Source: Blastomussa wellsi (lineage: Eukaryota; Cnidaria; Anthozoa; Scleractinia; Plerogyridae). From it: 64,000 nt of DNA. Position numbers and translations under genes: made by a program. Numbering within the stretch: position 1 is the first letter of the stretch; each line of letters begins with the position of its first letter. The notes under the pieces are model-generated. The model ran no database searches. It was given only the letters and a program-made list of their open reading frames with translations, and was not told the DNA's origin. Shown piece after piece: positions 11,801 to 22,500 of this stretch. The stretch lies in NCBI GenBank assembly GCA_947652115.1, contig OX393569.1, positions 21,540,896 through 21,604,895 of the forward strand, given 5' to 3'.

Positions 11801-14800
11801 GACTGAGTTTGGTTCGTCGCTAAAAAGTGCTCAAAATATGATGACGTGGCTCTTTTAATTAAGACTTTGTGTTACACGTATTTGTAACAAGCTTGTGGCC
11901 GACAGCCCTGTCACTGGCCATACACCTCCCCTCTAGACGCTCAAACTCAATTAAACTTTAGCCCACACCTCCTTTGCCCCTCAGGCTACGTCCACACTAA
12001 GCCGGATAAATTTGAAAACGGCGTTTTCGCCTTGAAAGCGGATTGTTTCGCCATCGATTTTGAAACGCTGCCTCGCAAGAAACGCTTAATGCATGCTATA
12101 ACATGCCCACATTGTCCGAGCAACGTTTTTCGATTGTTTTGATGCCAGCGTTTTCAAAAAGTTCCGTTTTCGGTGACCGAAAACGCCGTTTTAGTTTGGA
12201 CGGAAGGCCAATCCGGCTAAAAAAAGTTGCGTTTTCAAATTTATCCGGATTAGTGTGGACGTAGCCTCAGCCGACCCGTATTGATTCTAATTAGGTTTTC
12301 TAATTAGACGTAGACTTCGTAGACTTCTGATATTAGGGAGCTTAAGCAAACCACGACGGCAACGTCAACGAGGACGTCGCCAAACAAAAGATTTAATGAG
12401 CAGAACAATAGCTCTGCACATGCATTATCCATCTTTGTACATTTCTTTGTCGTCCCCTGCAAAACGAGGACGTGAATTGACTAAATTCTGCGTGGTGTGA
12501 AGAACGTGAGCAACAATAGCGAGTTTTTCAGGTTTCTAGTTTGAATTAAACAAGCGCATAAAAATCCAAGTAGAATTAAGTGCTGATACTGATAATCACA
12601 CTAACCAAATTTTGATAGTTGCAAGATACTTCCGTAAACTTTAAATGCATGTTTTGGTGGAAGTTGTCGTCGGCGTCGCCGTCGTGCTTTCGTAAGGTCC
12701 CTATTAGGGAGCTTAAGCAAACCACAACGGCAACGTCAACGAGAACGTGGGCAAAACAAAAGATTTAATAAGCAGTACAATAGCTCTGCACGTGCGTTAT
12801 AATTCTTTGTACATTTCTCTGCCGTCCTCTGCAAAACAACAACGTGAAATGATCTCTGATACTTTCTAACCGTAAACTTCATTCCTTACCTTAGGAGTAT
12901 TGTTCTCCTCATAGTCTGTGAATGGGCTGCCGTGGTCTCTGTAGGAGACACTGTAGCTCTTAACAAACTGGTTACAGCTGCAACCTTGTCGTCCCTGCGT
13001 TTGTATTTCTGTCACTTTTGTTTTTGCGCCCAGATCGACCTGTAGCCATTGGTCGCCGTTATTGGTCGCTGCAGACCAAGCCCCAGCCCTATTTCCTGCT
13101 GCCACAAAATTTAGCCTGCCATTTGCAGTGCCATGATTATCGTCGAACTGCGACGAAGCTTTGATCTGAGAATCGAGAATTTCTCCATTTTCCATCCCAA
13201 GTGGTCGTGGACATTCTATGAACAAGAGATAACTGCATTAAGGTCGCGGTATACACCTTGACCATGAGACTATTGGTATGGGGTGTCACTTTTGAAAACT
13301 CTCTATCATGCACGTTTGAAAGCCGATTCTGTCAAAACTTTGCAGACATACTGACGAATAACGGAAATACATAATTTTACTTTGATTGCATGGATCACGC
13401 CCAGCGGTAATGCTATAAGTCACTGAAGCTAATTTTTGTTCTAGAGTTTTGCGGCTTTCCGTGCTTCCTTGATGAAGGGAAAGGCCGCAGACTGCCATAT
13501 GTTGCTTAGAATGATTGGGGAGATTAAAGTTTCTCGCGGTTTGGATGCATTTTTGTCATCTTTCTCTACGTCACGAAGGTGTTTTCGGAATCGGTCGCCT
13601 AGTCGTCTCGCTGTTTCGCCGATGCAAAGAGTGCAAGTTATGCAGTAGATGACACTGGCTGAGGTACAGGTGAAATGATCAGTGATCTTGATAGATCGCT
13701 TTGGTCCCGATATTTTGTCAACGTTGTGAATGAAAGGGCATGTTCCGGGTTGATCACTTGTTTGGAATGCACTTCTGACTAAGAAGTTACCTATATTTTT
13801 GTCGCGTTTGAATGAAATTAATGGGGGTTGCGAAGAGATTCTACCAGTATCGGGATCATTTGAAGTAATTTAAAGTTTTTTAGAATGATGGATTTAACTG
13901 CGTGGTTGTGAAAGTAAAATGTGAGGGTGGTGCTGACTGTCGATCAATTTTGTTTGGTGCGATGATGGCCCGCTTGAACAACTGAAGCAGGATAGCCGCG
14001 TTTGTCGAAGAAATTGCACATTTCCTCTGAGTCGTCACTACAAAGACGGCGAAGTCTAAGAAACTGAGAATAAGGAATGGAATTGTTGACATGTGATGGA
14101 TGTGAAGATGAATACAACAAATAACTATGAGAATCTTGTAATGCGCACTGGTGCATAAACCGTTGCCTCCGGTAGAAACTTTGAAATCCAGAAATGCTAA
14201 AGAGGTATCGGAAATTTCCCAGGTATATTTAAGAGCAGGATGAAACGAATTGACAGCGGTTATAAATTGATTGAGATCCTCTCTGATTCAGCCTGATACA
14301 CAACGACAACGGGATTTTGAAACGGCCGATGTAATTGGACTCCCTTTGTCTGATTTCAGCGAATCAAATCATGTTTTCCCAGAGCCACTTGTTCCTCGTG
14401 CACAGGCCCAGCCGGTTAAGAGGGACAAGCGGCTCTGGGAACGAGAACCAACCAGCCAGCCACAAGATTTGTGATGGCTTAGTGCGGGATTATACTTCGT
14501 ATAAGCCCACACAAAAATTCCAAGTCAGATATGACAATCTACAATACACCTTGTTTACCTCCCTGCCATGTCAAGTCATGAAATTGTCTATCCGCGCTGA
14601 ATTCTTGGAAACAAAAATTGCTTATGTTTAAGCTTACGAAAGCTTCCCGAGCAAACACGAGTGAACGGATTAATGCGCAACGTATATAATTATGGCAAGG
14701 ACAGCGTTCAAGGAAAACATTGATTAAAAGGCAAAGAAAGAAACCACTAAACATACGTCATCACAGTGCATCCTAAAATTAAATTCGTGTAATTCGAAGA

Positions 14801-14948
14801 GATTCCACCTTGTTTTCTAATATCGTAAGTTAATAGAGACTATTTGAAAAATCTGTTAAATTCAAAAAGGTACTGACTTACGTGCAGACGTGGACGGAGA
14901 GAAAAATAATGTCAGGACAAGAAAACAAACAGTCTGAGAGTATATCAT
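5860..14948 (-). CDS. Secreted modular protein: F5/8 type C, two ShKT-like modules and a WSC-like module
   Basis: Seven exons on the minus strand: 14948-14882, 13215-12890, 11111-10970, 10165-10073, 8366-8262, 6632-6360 and 5864-5860. Every junction is GT-AG and the phases (1,0,1,1,1,1) close to 336 codons plus stop. Residues 1-22 form a signal peptide. Residues 23-178 form an F5/8 type C (discoidin) domain, with WSAA and WLQVDLG in its first half and YIRVHP and IELIGC at its end, split by one intron. Two short ShKT-like modules follow (179-209 and 210-244). The last domain (245-336) starts with GCF, has four cysteines and matches the WSC-like repeats common in cnidarian secreted proteins. 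The first ShKT module lacks its first and last cysteines; the second has all six. ShKT modules occur in many secreted enzymes and matrix proteins, so this need not be a toxin. The likely role is extracellular adhesion or matrix; the ligand is unknown. Confidence 0.75.
6660..6780. repeat. CATCGT/CGT microsatellite
   Basis: An imperfect array of TCATCG, CGT and related triplets lies just upstream of the WSC-like exon, in the intron of the F5/8C-ShKT gene. The long Thr/Met open frame that covers it on the minus strand is an artefact of the repeat read through into the exon. Confidence 0.7.
7357..7656 (-). pseudogene. Unrecognised open frame inside an intron, possibly a degraded transposon gene
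   Basis: A 99-codon frame lies in the intron between the second ShKT exon and the WSC-like exon. Its composition is protein-like (mixed charged residues, a KKQ and RRSTRKQ basic tail), but I do not recognise a domain. The frame seems to continue upstream after a shift near 7660, where a second frame reads on. There are no convincing splice sites to the host gene. It may be the relic of a mobile-element gene. It could also be chance. Confidence 0.25.
7735..7950. repeat. Direct repeat of about 42 bp
   Basis: A block around GATGTAGAAGCCATTGAGAT occurs at 7735-7776 and again at 7909-7950 with one or two differences (the second copy reads GGGTGTAGAAG). The 174-bp offset suggests a local segmental duplication that has since diverged between the copies. 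Confidence 0.7.
9071..9240. mobile_element. Fold-back (long hairpin) element, copy 1
   Basis: Arms of about 60 bp, starting GCAATAGATC and ending TCTATTGC, pair almost perfectly around a short loop containing GCCGCAGGCGAGTGATTTACAA. The flanks contain TATATAATA and, at both outer sides, CCAATCAGCGCGC or CCAATCAGAGCGCGC. Related fold-backs occur at 16655-16817 and 52304-52482, which share the GCAATAG or GTTGCTTAAG ends and the neighbouring CCAATCA sequence. It lies in an intron of the F5/8C-ShKT gene. Confidence 0.75.
10430..10622 (-). mobile_element. tRNA-derived SINE
   Basis: Read on the minus strand it starts with a tRNA-like head: an A-box-like GATGGCGAAGAGGAGAGAGC region and a clear B box GGGTTCGATTCCC near 10563-10551. 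A body follows with CGTCATATGTGGGTTGAGTT and TCTGAGAGGTTTTTCTCCGGGTAC, and it ends near AAACCAACATTTC. This matches my recollection of a SINE family widespread in stony corals. The same family's 3' end (AGTGTCCCCAATTAGT) is seen at 60305-60418 on the plus strand. Confidence 0.65.
11575..11739. mobile_element. MITE with TAA target duplication (Harbinger-like)
   Basis: Terminal inverted repeats begin AGGTGGATTTCCACCG on the left and, inverted on the right, AGGTGGATTTCCACTG. Both sides are flanked by TAA (11572-11574 and 11740-11742), the 3-bp TWA target preference of PIF/Harbinger transposons. The interior is an inverted arrangement of ACGTAAAAAA and TTTACGCACG. No coding capacity. Confidence 0.75.
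11984..12266. mobile_element. MITE with 17-bp perfect terminal inverted repeats
   Basis: Both ends read GGCTACGTCCACACTAA inwards, a perfect 17-bp match, followed on each side by CCGGATAAATTTGAAAAC. The element is 283 bp long with TCA on both sides (11981-11983 and 12267-12269). The interior has GAAAACG-type repeats. Non-autonomous DNA transposon of uncertain superfamily. Confidence 0.75.
12335..12702. mobile_element. MITE with AGGGAGCTTA ends
   Basis: The left end reads AGGGAGCTTAAGCAA and CCACGACGGCAACG. The right end, inverted, reads AGGGACCTTACGAAAGCACGACGGCGACG. ATT flanks it on both sides (12332-12334 and 12703-12705). The element lies in the intron between the two F5/8 type C exons. 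Confidence 0.65.
12706..12852. mobile_element. Truncated second copy of the AGGGAGCTTA MITE
   Basis: It begins directly after the duplicated ATT of the previous element and repeats its left half (AGGGAGCTTAAGCAAACCAC, then the CAATAGCTCTGCAC region) with scattered differences, but lacks the right half. The two copies abut in tandem. It ends about 40 bp from the donor of the first F5/8 type C exon. Confidence 0.65.
13430..14283 (-). pseudogene. Degenerate Penelope-like retrotransposon (end of RT plus GIY-YIG endonuclease)
   Basis: Conceptual reading of the minus strand, with frame changes, gives stretches typical of coral Penelope-like elements: YTWEISDTSLAFLDFKVS from the RT end, then FKRDKNIGNFLVRSAFQTSD, the GIY-YIG region VIYCITCTLCIGETARRLGD followed by RFRKHLRDVEKDDKNASKP, and SLHQGSTESRKTLEQKL. 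The GIY-YIG core is short of a few residues between TLC and IGET where the family has KKLY. The coding frame is broken in several places, and both the 5' RT part and the 3' end are missing. It lies in the first intron of the F5/8C-ShKT gene, same strand. Confidence 0.75.
14385..14462. repeat. Short inverted repeat around GAGCC/GGCTC
   Basis: CAGAGCCACTTGTTCC is matched by an imperfect inverted copy GGACAAGCGGCTCTGGGAACG within 80 bp, giving a small hairpin. Probably the remnant of a MITE. It has no coding content. Confidence 0.4.
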
Positions 14949-15292
14949 CTTAGTTAAGTTCTCTGTCGTAACACAAGTAGAGTAATCTGGTTTATATACT
15001 GCACTTGTGTGAATTGATAACTGCGTCATTTGTAAATCTCGTTTCAATTAAAATATAGCAACCGATTTGTTTACATAACTTAAGCGTTAAAACTAAAATA
15101 AACATTCGATCTTAACAATTATGAATCATGATATTTGGACATATTTTCCTTCTCACAATGAAAACACACAGACAAACACAACAAATCTTGCTTTTTTATA
15201 CGTCCTATGGTTTCCCGGGGAAGGGGTGGGTAAGAGATTGGCATTGCTGAAACTGCATAAAACGTAAGGTAAAAGTGAAATAATAAGTCAAT

Positions 15293-15633
15293 CCCGAGGG
15301 GGGTACTCCGCTATAAAAATGACGGGGGTGCTCGTCGTACCTTTTAGGGGGTAAAATTTGTGAATTGGTACCGCTTAGGGTGCAAAAATCTAAAATGACC
15401 GCCGCTTAAGATGTTGTGGTACCTTTTAGGGGCCTTCCGTATAGGCCCGCATTTGTTTTACAAAAGAAAAATAAGAAAAATAATTTCTAATTACTTCAGA
15501 AATGGTACCTTTTAGGGGTAAAAATTACTCTGAGCCACGCCCACAAAATGAGATTCTGGTACCTTTTAGGGGTGTTTTCGAAAATTTCCGACGAGCACCC
15601 CCGTCATTTTCATACGGGAGTACCCCCCCCGGG
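15293..15633. mobile_element. hAT-like MITE with 8-bp target duplication
   Basis: The ends are inverted repeats of about 45 bp (left CCCGAGGGGGGTACTCC, then AAAAATGACGGGGGTGCTCG; right the inverted match). AAGTCAAT flanks both sides exactly (15285-15292 and 15634-15641), the 8-bp duplication expected for hAT transposons. The interior carries five spaced copies of GGTACCTTTTAGGGG or a near form of it. No transposase is present. Confidence 0.85.
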
Positions 15634-15685
15634 AAGTCAATGCCAATTTAAACTACCGAAGCTGATCAAATACGGTTTTTAATTA

Positions 15686-15876
15686 TACATCAAAGTCCAT
15701 TATTGTCAACAGCTGCATTTTTTATTAATTTTTGCCAACTGTACAATTTATGAAAAATCTGGATACTTTCCATAAACTAATCAATTGTCAAGAAAAACTA
15801 GTTTGCCATGTTCACGGCCTCGGAATTTTTCTCATCCAATTATTTTCAAATTGGACGGCATGTAGTCCTATTACAT
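15686..15876. repeat. Interspersed repeat, copy A
   Basis: The segment with TGCATTTTTTATTAATTTTTGCC, then CTCATCCAATTATTTTCAAATTGGAC and ATGTAGTCCTAT, is found again at 50839-50970 with about 90 percent identity by eye. The family is not recognised; it contains no long open frame. Confidence 0.7.
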
Positions 15877-16654
15877 ATACAAATTTCACAATTTTCAGAT
15901 TCTTCAGCTGATCAAATGATAACTGAGATGATATAGTGAAAATTTGTAGTGATGACATATGTAACCAATCGATAACGTGGGACAATCAGAACGTTTATGT
16001 AACCTCTACAACTTGATTCCGACAACGAACTTCTGGAAAATTCTGAATTTTCCTTCCCAGGAAAGGCGAAGATCATGTTTAGTTTAATTTCGATTTCTTT
16101 ATCTTTTTCAATTTTATCTTTTTCCTTTTTATAATTACAAAAGTATTTTCACCGGCAAATCATCACGAACTGGCAAAAAATGTGGAGCTCCGCAAAACAC
16201 TTTGCATTGCTCGCGCATCAATGATGCCGCGAAATGAGAACTATTATGTGACGCCATCAAAGAACAAATGAAACCTTCGTTATTTACACGGGCTGATCAG
16301 TCAGGTTTGTTTGTTGTTGTTAAAAAATTTCACTTCCTTGAACAACTTTCCAATTACTAATTTTACGGCATGAGTGTTTTTTTTTTGCCTTCAGGTCACT
16401 TTAAAGCATTTTAAGTTTTGAATGCAAGCAATCATTTTAACCAGGCCTCCTCCACACGCAGATCTTGGAATAATTAAGCGCACCCGATTTTAAAGCGAGT
16501 GCTTGCATTGTGCTGTATTACATTAGTAATATATCAGTTTTTATTTTAAAATAATGGTATTTGTTAAAAACGAACAAGCTAGATGTGCCGTTATAATAGC
16601 TTATAATACATTATATGATTACCAAACCAATGCGCTGTATGATTGGTCAATCAG

Positions 16655-16817
16655 CTATGGTTTATTATGCCAGTAAACTCATGGAAAACTAGGGATGTTG
16701 GTAGAACACTCAAAGAATTCCTAAATCACTCGCTTGCAGCTTGTGATTTACAAATTCTTCTCGTGTTCTACCAACATCCCGCGTGGTTTATCGTCTTTAT
16801 CAGCCCATAAACCATAG
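16655..16817. mobile_element. Fold-back element, copy 2
   Basis: Arms CTATGGTTTA and GGGATGTTGGTAGAACAC pair with GTGTTCTACCAACATCCC and TAAACCATAG, around a loop with CACTCGCTTGCAGCTTGTGATTTAC. TTGGTCAATCAG lies just outside the left arm and GTCTGTTGCTTAAG outside the right arm. Same structural family as 9071-9240. Confidence 0.7.
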
Positions 16818-17085
16818 TAACTTGTGGTCTGTTGCTTAAGTATTAGGGCGACAATATGAGCTAGAGATCCCCTAAAGGAGTAAAACACATCTTACGAGAA
16901 GTAGCCAATTTTTTATAGGTATGCATGAAGGTACGAGATTTGTGTAAGATATTTATATAACTGCCATGATTATAATTATTCACTAGGGAAATAGAATAAT
17001 TTTCTATTTTTTCTTACCTCTGCAAACGTTCTGCGTTCATATTTACTCGTACTGGATTATCTACAATTCATACAGGAACGAAGTC

Positions 17086-18566
17086 ATGCTAGAAAGCAGA
17101 CAGCCGTTAGATTGGGATGTTCTCAACAGTGACCAGAAATATGAAATCTGTGGTAAGTCAGTACGACCACCATAGTGAAATCTCAAACTACTTACGGGCT
17201 GTTAATGCATGGGGGACGAGCGTAAACGGGTGAAAAACAATTTGACAAAGAAAAGCTCCCCTCTCACCGCCCCTCAGTAACTTTCGAGGGATGTTCACTA
17301 ATCTCCCCGCGTGAGAAGTAGAAGGCGGTAATTCATGGTAACGAGGTCGTTGGGCCCAGTCTTTCCCCCTAATTTTAATCTGATTCCATCTTTCGCAGAT
17401 TTGCTCCTACAAAAGACGAAACACCGTAACTTCCTTCTGCTCGAAGAGAACAAAAACCTGAAGAATAAAATCAAAAATATGGAGCATGAAATGTGTGGCT
17501 ACAGGGAGGCTTTGCGTGTACAGGAATGCAAGTTTAATGACTTGAATGAAAAGCTGAAGACAAAAATGGTAACGAGATTTTACGTTCTCCGTGTGATCAG
17601 GAGACCATCACCAGAGTGATAGGCTCCTGAAGGGATGCAATGGTTTTCAAAGCCAAATAATAGCACAATTAGCTAGCCAGTCACAAAAGTCGCAGATAAT
17701 CCAGTGAAACGATTTTATTTTTAAAAAAAAAAACTTGAAACACATATATGTAGCCCAGCGCCAAGGGCAGAGAAAGGTGTGCGAGCGAGTCATGATTTGG
17801 TAAATTAAATTTACACCTAAATTAAGCAATCGCTAGGCGTAGGATGGAAAGAAAATTGAAGCGGTAATAAGGTCTAGGGAGTAGAACTGTGTATGATGTG
17901 TTTTGGCGCGTTCGATCTCACTTGGCTGTTTTTAATTATGTAATGTTTACTTTCCACGTATCGTATAGGAGCTGATTAAGCCCCACCCCGGCCGGCGGGC
18001 TTATTTCTATTCAGGGGACTCTTGAGGGGGGCTTTTCTATAAACTGGGGTTTTCATCTTTTTAGAGCCATCTTAAAGGTGTTTTAACGGATTGTAACAAA
18101 TCAGAAACAATAATAAGTAAATTTGGTCGACTTGGGAATTTCTTTGAAAGCGTAAACCGCATTTGGAAATGGGAGGGAGGGGTACATAGAAGAGAGGCCG
18201 GGCCATTAATAGTGAATCAATATTCTTATCAACGTTTTGTAGAAAGAAAGACAGGAACTCATGGCTAAAGAAGAAGGGCTGTCTCACAGAGTTATACTCC
18301 TTCAGTCTAAGCTACAAAATGAAAAAATTCTACGAGAAACGCTGGAGGAAAGAATAAAGATGGTATGTACATGAATTTCCTAATGGCGGACGGCTGGATA
18401 ATTGTGAAGAAATTCTATGGTAACTTGAAGTGGTTGTTTTCAGGCATCACCAGAGAACACTTCACTGAAGACAATAAACCAGCGGTTCACTCGAGTAATG
18501 GACAGATTGAGGCGCAGACTTGGGAGACGGCGCAATTCGGTACAAGACAGCAACCAGGCCTCATGA
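17086..18566 (+). CDS. Small coiled-coil protein, function unknown
   Basis: Four exons: 17086-17152, 17399-17568, 18243-18362 and 18444-18566, with GT-AG introns of phases 1, 0 and 0, giving 159 codons. Residues about 30-115 are a charged heptad-rich coiled coil with few helix breakers (LLLEENKNLKNKIKNMEHEM, then LSHRVILLQSKLQNEKILRE). The C-terminus is basic with RLRRRLGRRR, a possible nuclear signal or nucleic-acid contact. The start is the first ATG of the exon, and the frame is open only across these splices. I could not assign it to a named CCDC family. Upstream non-coding or coding exons cannot be excluded. A poly(A) signal follows at 18623. Confidence 0.6.
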
Positions 18567-18622
18567 TCGATTCAGATTCAGCTGACGACCTATTTACCAC
18601 TCCAGATCTAGAAAGACTGAAT

Positions 18623-18628
18623 AATAAA
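18623..18628 (+). terminator. Poly(A) signal of the coiled-coil gene
   Basis: AATAAA 57 bases after the inferred stop codon, consistent with the end of the 17086-18566 gene. Confidence 0.5.
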
Positions 18629-18639
18629 AATAGGATTTG

Positions 18640-19545
18640 AAGAAAAATTAAATCACCAGTCTGTTGATTTTCACGTCCAGTAGTGCGGGTTACAACTTTG
18701 CTGGGTTATCTTCCTCACGCACCAGTCATGTGAAATCCCCGCCAACCCCCATTGGGGGCTACCCGGGGAATACATTTTTACTGTCAGTCCCGCCTTGCCG
18801 GGGGTGGGAATCAGAGTGAATTCCCCCGCCTTCTAAACATCAAGCACAATTCATTTAATAGATTATAATTGTTTAACAACTAGAGGTTTCACAGGATTTT
18901 TTTCATACCACTGAAGTCAATATTACTTATTTTTTCCCTTCCTCTTCGTTTTCACTGTTTAGACAAACAAACATACCTTCTTCATCAATTCTTCAGCCTC
19001 CATGTTTCGAACCCAGTCTTCCAAAAGAGGTCGCGAACCACGATCACGAGTGAAATCCCCGCCAAACCCCCGCCCAGCCCCCGCATTGTGTAGCGAAGCC
19101 GTGAAAAGGGGTATACCTCGCTACCGGAAAACCTAAATCAAGTGAATACGTACGAGGTGAAAACCCCCAGGGGGTGCGGGTGTTTCACTGAATGACTGGT
19201 GCATTTAACTTAGGAATATATAAACAATCCCCTCTCAGGAAAATGAGCGCGCAAATCTCTATATGCTTTCATGCAGTGTCATCCATTCCCATCCTTCTCA
19301 AAGAACTATTTCTCCTAACTATGACGCTTGTCTTGAGGTTAGAAAGTTTTAGCCAAAAGTTTTCCTTTTCTGTTTTAATTTAAATAAACGCACAAGAAAA
19401 ACACAGGAACCATAATAGCAATGGGTTTAACCAGACGTTCTTGAAATAGAGTTGATTTTTCACAACCGCTGGAGCTTTTGCAAGTTGCAAGGAGACTGAG
19501 CTCTAGTTCCAGGCTCCACTATATGAAAGGCGCGCGGATCTCAAA
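18640..19545. other. Intergenic with GC-rich repeat, upstream of TADA2A
   Basis: At 18720-18840 and 19020-19190 the sequence has repeated GTGAAATCCCCGCCAA and CCCCC or GGGGG blocks, partly inverted, typical of a degraded MITE. No gene is visible. The TADA2A promoter should be in the last few hundred bases; the stretch before its ATG is not obviously structured. Confidence 0.35.
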
Positions 19546-22500
19546 ATGGCTGTTGTCGTGGAAGGTACGTGTAGTCGAAGTTTATATTTTATCAATAGTT
19601 CGATTCTTGTTCATGGTAGTTAAAAGCGATAATTTTGCTTTCTACAGAGTCTCGAGTAGTCTTTGAAGACAGTCACGAGTGTTTTGTTTGCCATGGAGTC
19701 GTCAAAGCACCATTTGTAAGGTGCTGTCAATGTCGTCCTGCAGCTGAAATTTGTTTGGAGGTTTGTTTTGTGGAGGATATGACATGTGAAGTCCTACTTT
19801 TGTTACAACTCGCAATGCAATATTTTTCTGCCTTGTAGGTTGCAAAATGCAAAAATAGAGGGCTGGTTACATGCCAAATGCGATTATTGGTAGTACTGAT
19901 CTGTCCTCGTGTGCCGGTACACAAGAAGACCAAACAAGCTAACCAATGACTCTTAAATATAAATAAGTTGGCCGCGATTTGCTCTAAATACTCTGTTTAT
20001 CCTACATGTTCAATAAGAGTTCAAATGAAATGTTAAATGAGTCTTGAGTGCTATTGTTTGCCCGTTCTGAGCTGTTTAAGACGTCATTTCGCAATATAAT
20101 TTATCGACCCCTAGAAGAGAAAGAGAGGTCGACAACGCAGCACAATGGCCGGTGACCACGACCTTGTCCGGTTCAAGCCTGAACTGACGCTAAACCATCA
20201 TAATTCTCACCTTGAAAACGCTGGCATCTGATCGAGCACAAATTTCTTTGTACTTAACATCCTTCCAAAATTTTCGGAAAAAAGCGTTCCTGAAGTTCAA
20301 GAAACAGCTTTCTCAATATGATCTGTGCCAGATTCTTGTCCAAAGGAATCTGAACGATGCGAGTCAATTCGAATCTACCAATCAAGAGGGTCCCCTATAC
20401 TTTTTTTGTGACACGCGAGCATTTTTGCTTTGCGTGAAGCGTGAATCAGGATTTATTTTTTCTGTGATTTGTGAATCTATATTTTTCCGTCCTCGGGAAA
20501 TTGGTTTTCTATTTTTTCGTGATCCGTGAAATATGCATTTACATACGTGTGATTTGTGAACCAACGACTTTTGCGGGAATAATTTTAACCCTTTTGGAGA
20601 TTTTAGCACCATTAAAGCTCGTAAACTACACCAGAGGACTGAGAACTAACCACAGCGACAGTGAACCAGGAGGGCCTAGTGTTAATATGTCATTGGTTGC
20701 TTTTTTACGGTGACGAGTGTCTGAAATTACCAAAAGATGGCACATTCAGTAATGTGAGGTGAAATGTTTAAATACATTTTTGTAATGATTGTATCTGTGT
20801 GTTTTGCGAACCGTAAAAATAATTTGTATTTCTGTGTGACACATGATTTAGCCTTTGCATTTTTACGTGAAACATGATTGCTTGACTTTCTCCTTGAACT
20901 GCTTCTCAAATTTTTCGTGATGCGTGAAAAGGCCAATTATTTTTGCGTGAAACTGTTTTCAGAAGAGGTATAGGGGACCCTCAATCAGTGCATCGCAACA
21001 CATTGCCCAAAAGCCCAAGCCCAAAATTAAACATTTAGTTTGTCAATTTCAGTGCTTCTCAAGAGGCAGTGAGCAGAAAGAGCACCACAGTGACCACTGC
21101 TATGAAATAGTTGTAAGTATTGTTTTGTAATTTGTATACATTTTACGTTATAATTTTGTATGTTTTGAAGGGATTTTCACAATTGTCAGATCATTGAACA
21201 GACATGCATGTATCTGTGGATGTTATTTCAAGTTCGTGTTGAAAGGGCAGTCAGTGTAATTGAATGTAGACAGAGTACAACACACTAACTCAAACCAAAA
21301 ATTGACTTGAGCCTGTAAATATAATCAAACCAAATTTAGTTACCCTAGAACTAACCTAAAATGTTCATTAACTGGAATTCCCCCACCTTGGCTAAACTTA
21401 GAGAAAATGTGGTGAACGCAGTTTCCTTTTCTTCATTGTTATTCTCTTTAGAGCAACAATTTTCCGGTTTTGGAAAAGAATTGGATTGCTCAAGAAGAAA
21501 TTGATCTTCTAGATGGCATTTCTGATTGTGGCTTTCAAAACTGGTGAGAGTTTTAAAATTAAAACTTGCAAGTTATTATTTTTACTTTAACTTTCCAATC
21601 AAAATTTTTACAGAATTTCTCCATAAAAATAATTTATGCACTGCCAAGACCAGGTAGTCTGCATGAAAACAGCTAGGGGATACAGTAGATTCCAGATTTC
21701 TCAAACTCTTGATATCTTAAACCTCCTGATAACTCAAGCCAAAAGTTGTTTCCCTTTTATTTCCCTTAGAGGTTTGAAAAATTGGGATTGCACTGTAATT
21801 ATGTTGTAGCATTTTAATTTAATATAATATTTAGCCAAGTCTAAAAGCTGAGCTCTGTATTTTTTTCTGCTTCTTCATAATTTGTAGCGTTGAAGATTCC
21901 ACATCTGAAATAAATCAGAATAATTAAACATCAACTCCAATGACAGAAATTCCGCTGAGAACAACCATGAAAAATTGCAAAAAATATCCTGCCAAAACCC
22001 TGGAAAAAGTTTTTGGACTTAAGTGCTCGATCAATGAAAACTAATACCTGGTCAGCAATCAACTTTAAAAAAAGCATGTGACCTCAGTGTGTTCTAAACC
22101 TGAGCCCACAATATGGTCATGTGATACTGGTCAGTGGATACCTTCTTTTGATAGCTGTCCAGCTTTCCATTGTCTATAACATGGATATGCATGCATTGTT
22201 TTCCAATTTTTGTGGGTATGGGGATCCGCTCTGCAGTCTTTGGGCCACCAGATCTCCACTATTAATGTTACCATACATGCTCAAAAGCAGAGTTGGTCCA
22301 ATGACCCAGTCAATTTACAATATAAACAGCTTTCTAAAGCCTCTTTTTTAATTTTAAGAAAGAAAAAGTCACATTTGGGGGAAAGCTGGGATGGAGTGCT
22401 GCTAAAAGGCACTATGTGTACCTTAAACCATGGTATTTCCTTGATACAGCTGTACCAAAGCTAATTGGTTCATGACTTTCAGTACTCAGCTCTTAGAAGA

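Larger units (their letters stand above)
14949..17085. other. Intergenic, divergent promoters of the F5/8C-ShKT and coiled-coil genes
   Basis: The two neighbouring genes point away from each other, so both promoters must lie here. The space is mostly mobile DNA: the 341-bp hAT-like MITE (15293-15633), an interspersed repeat at 15686-15876 that has a second copy at 50839-50970, and the fold-back at 16655-16817. I found no distinctive promoter motif. Confidence 0.5.

Noticed and set aside
20212..20385. Open frame in the second TADA2A intron with Lys/Phe-rich sequence
   Set aside because: No domain, no splice signals in phase, and it runs into a MITE.
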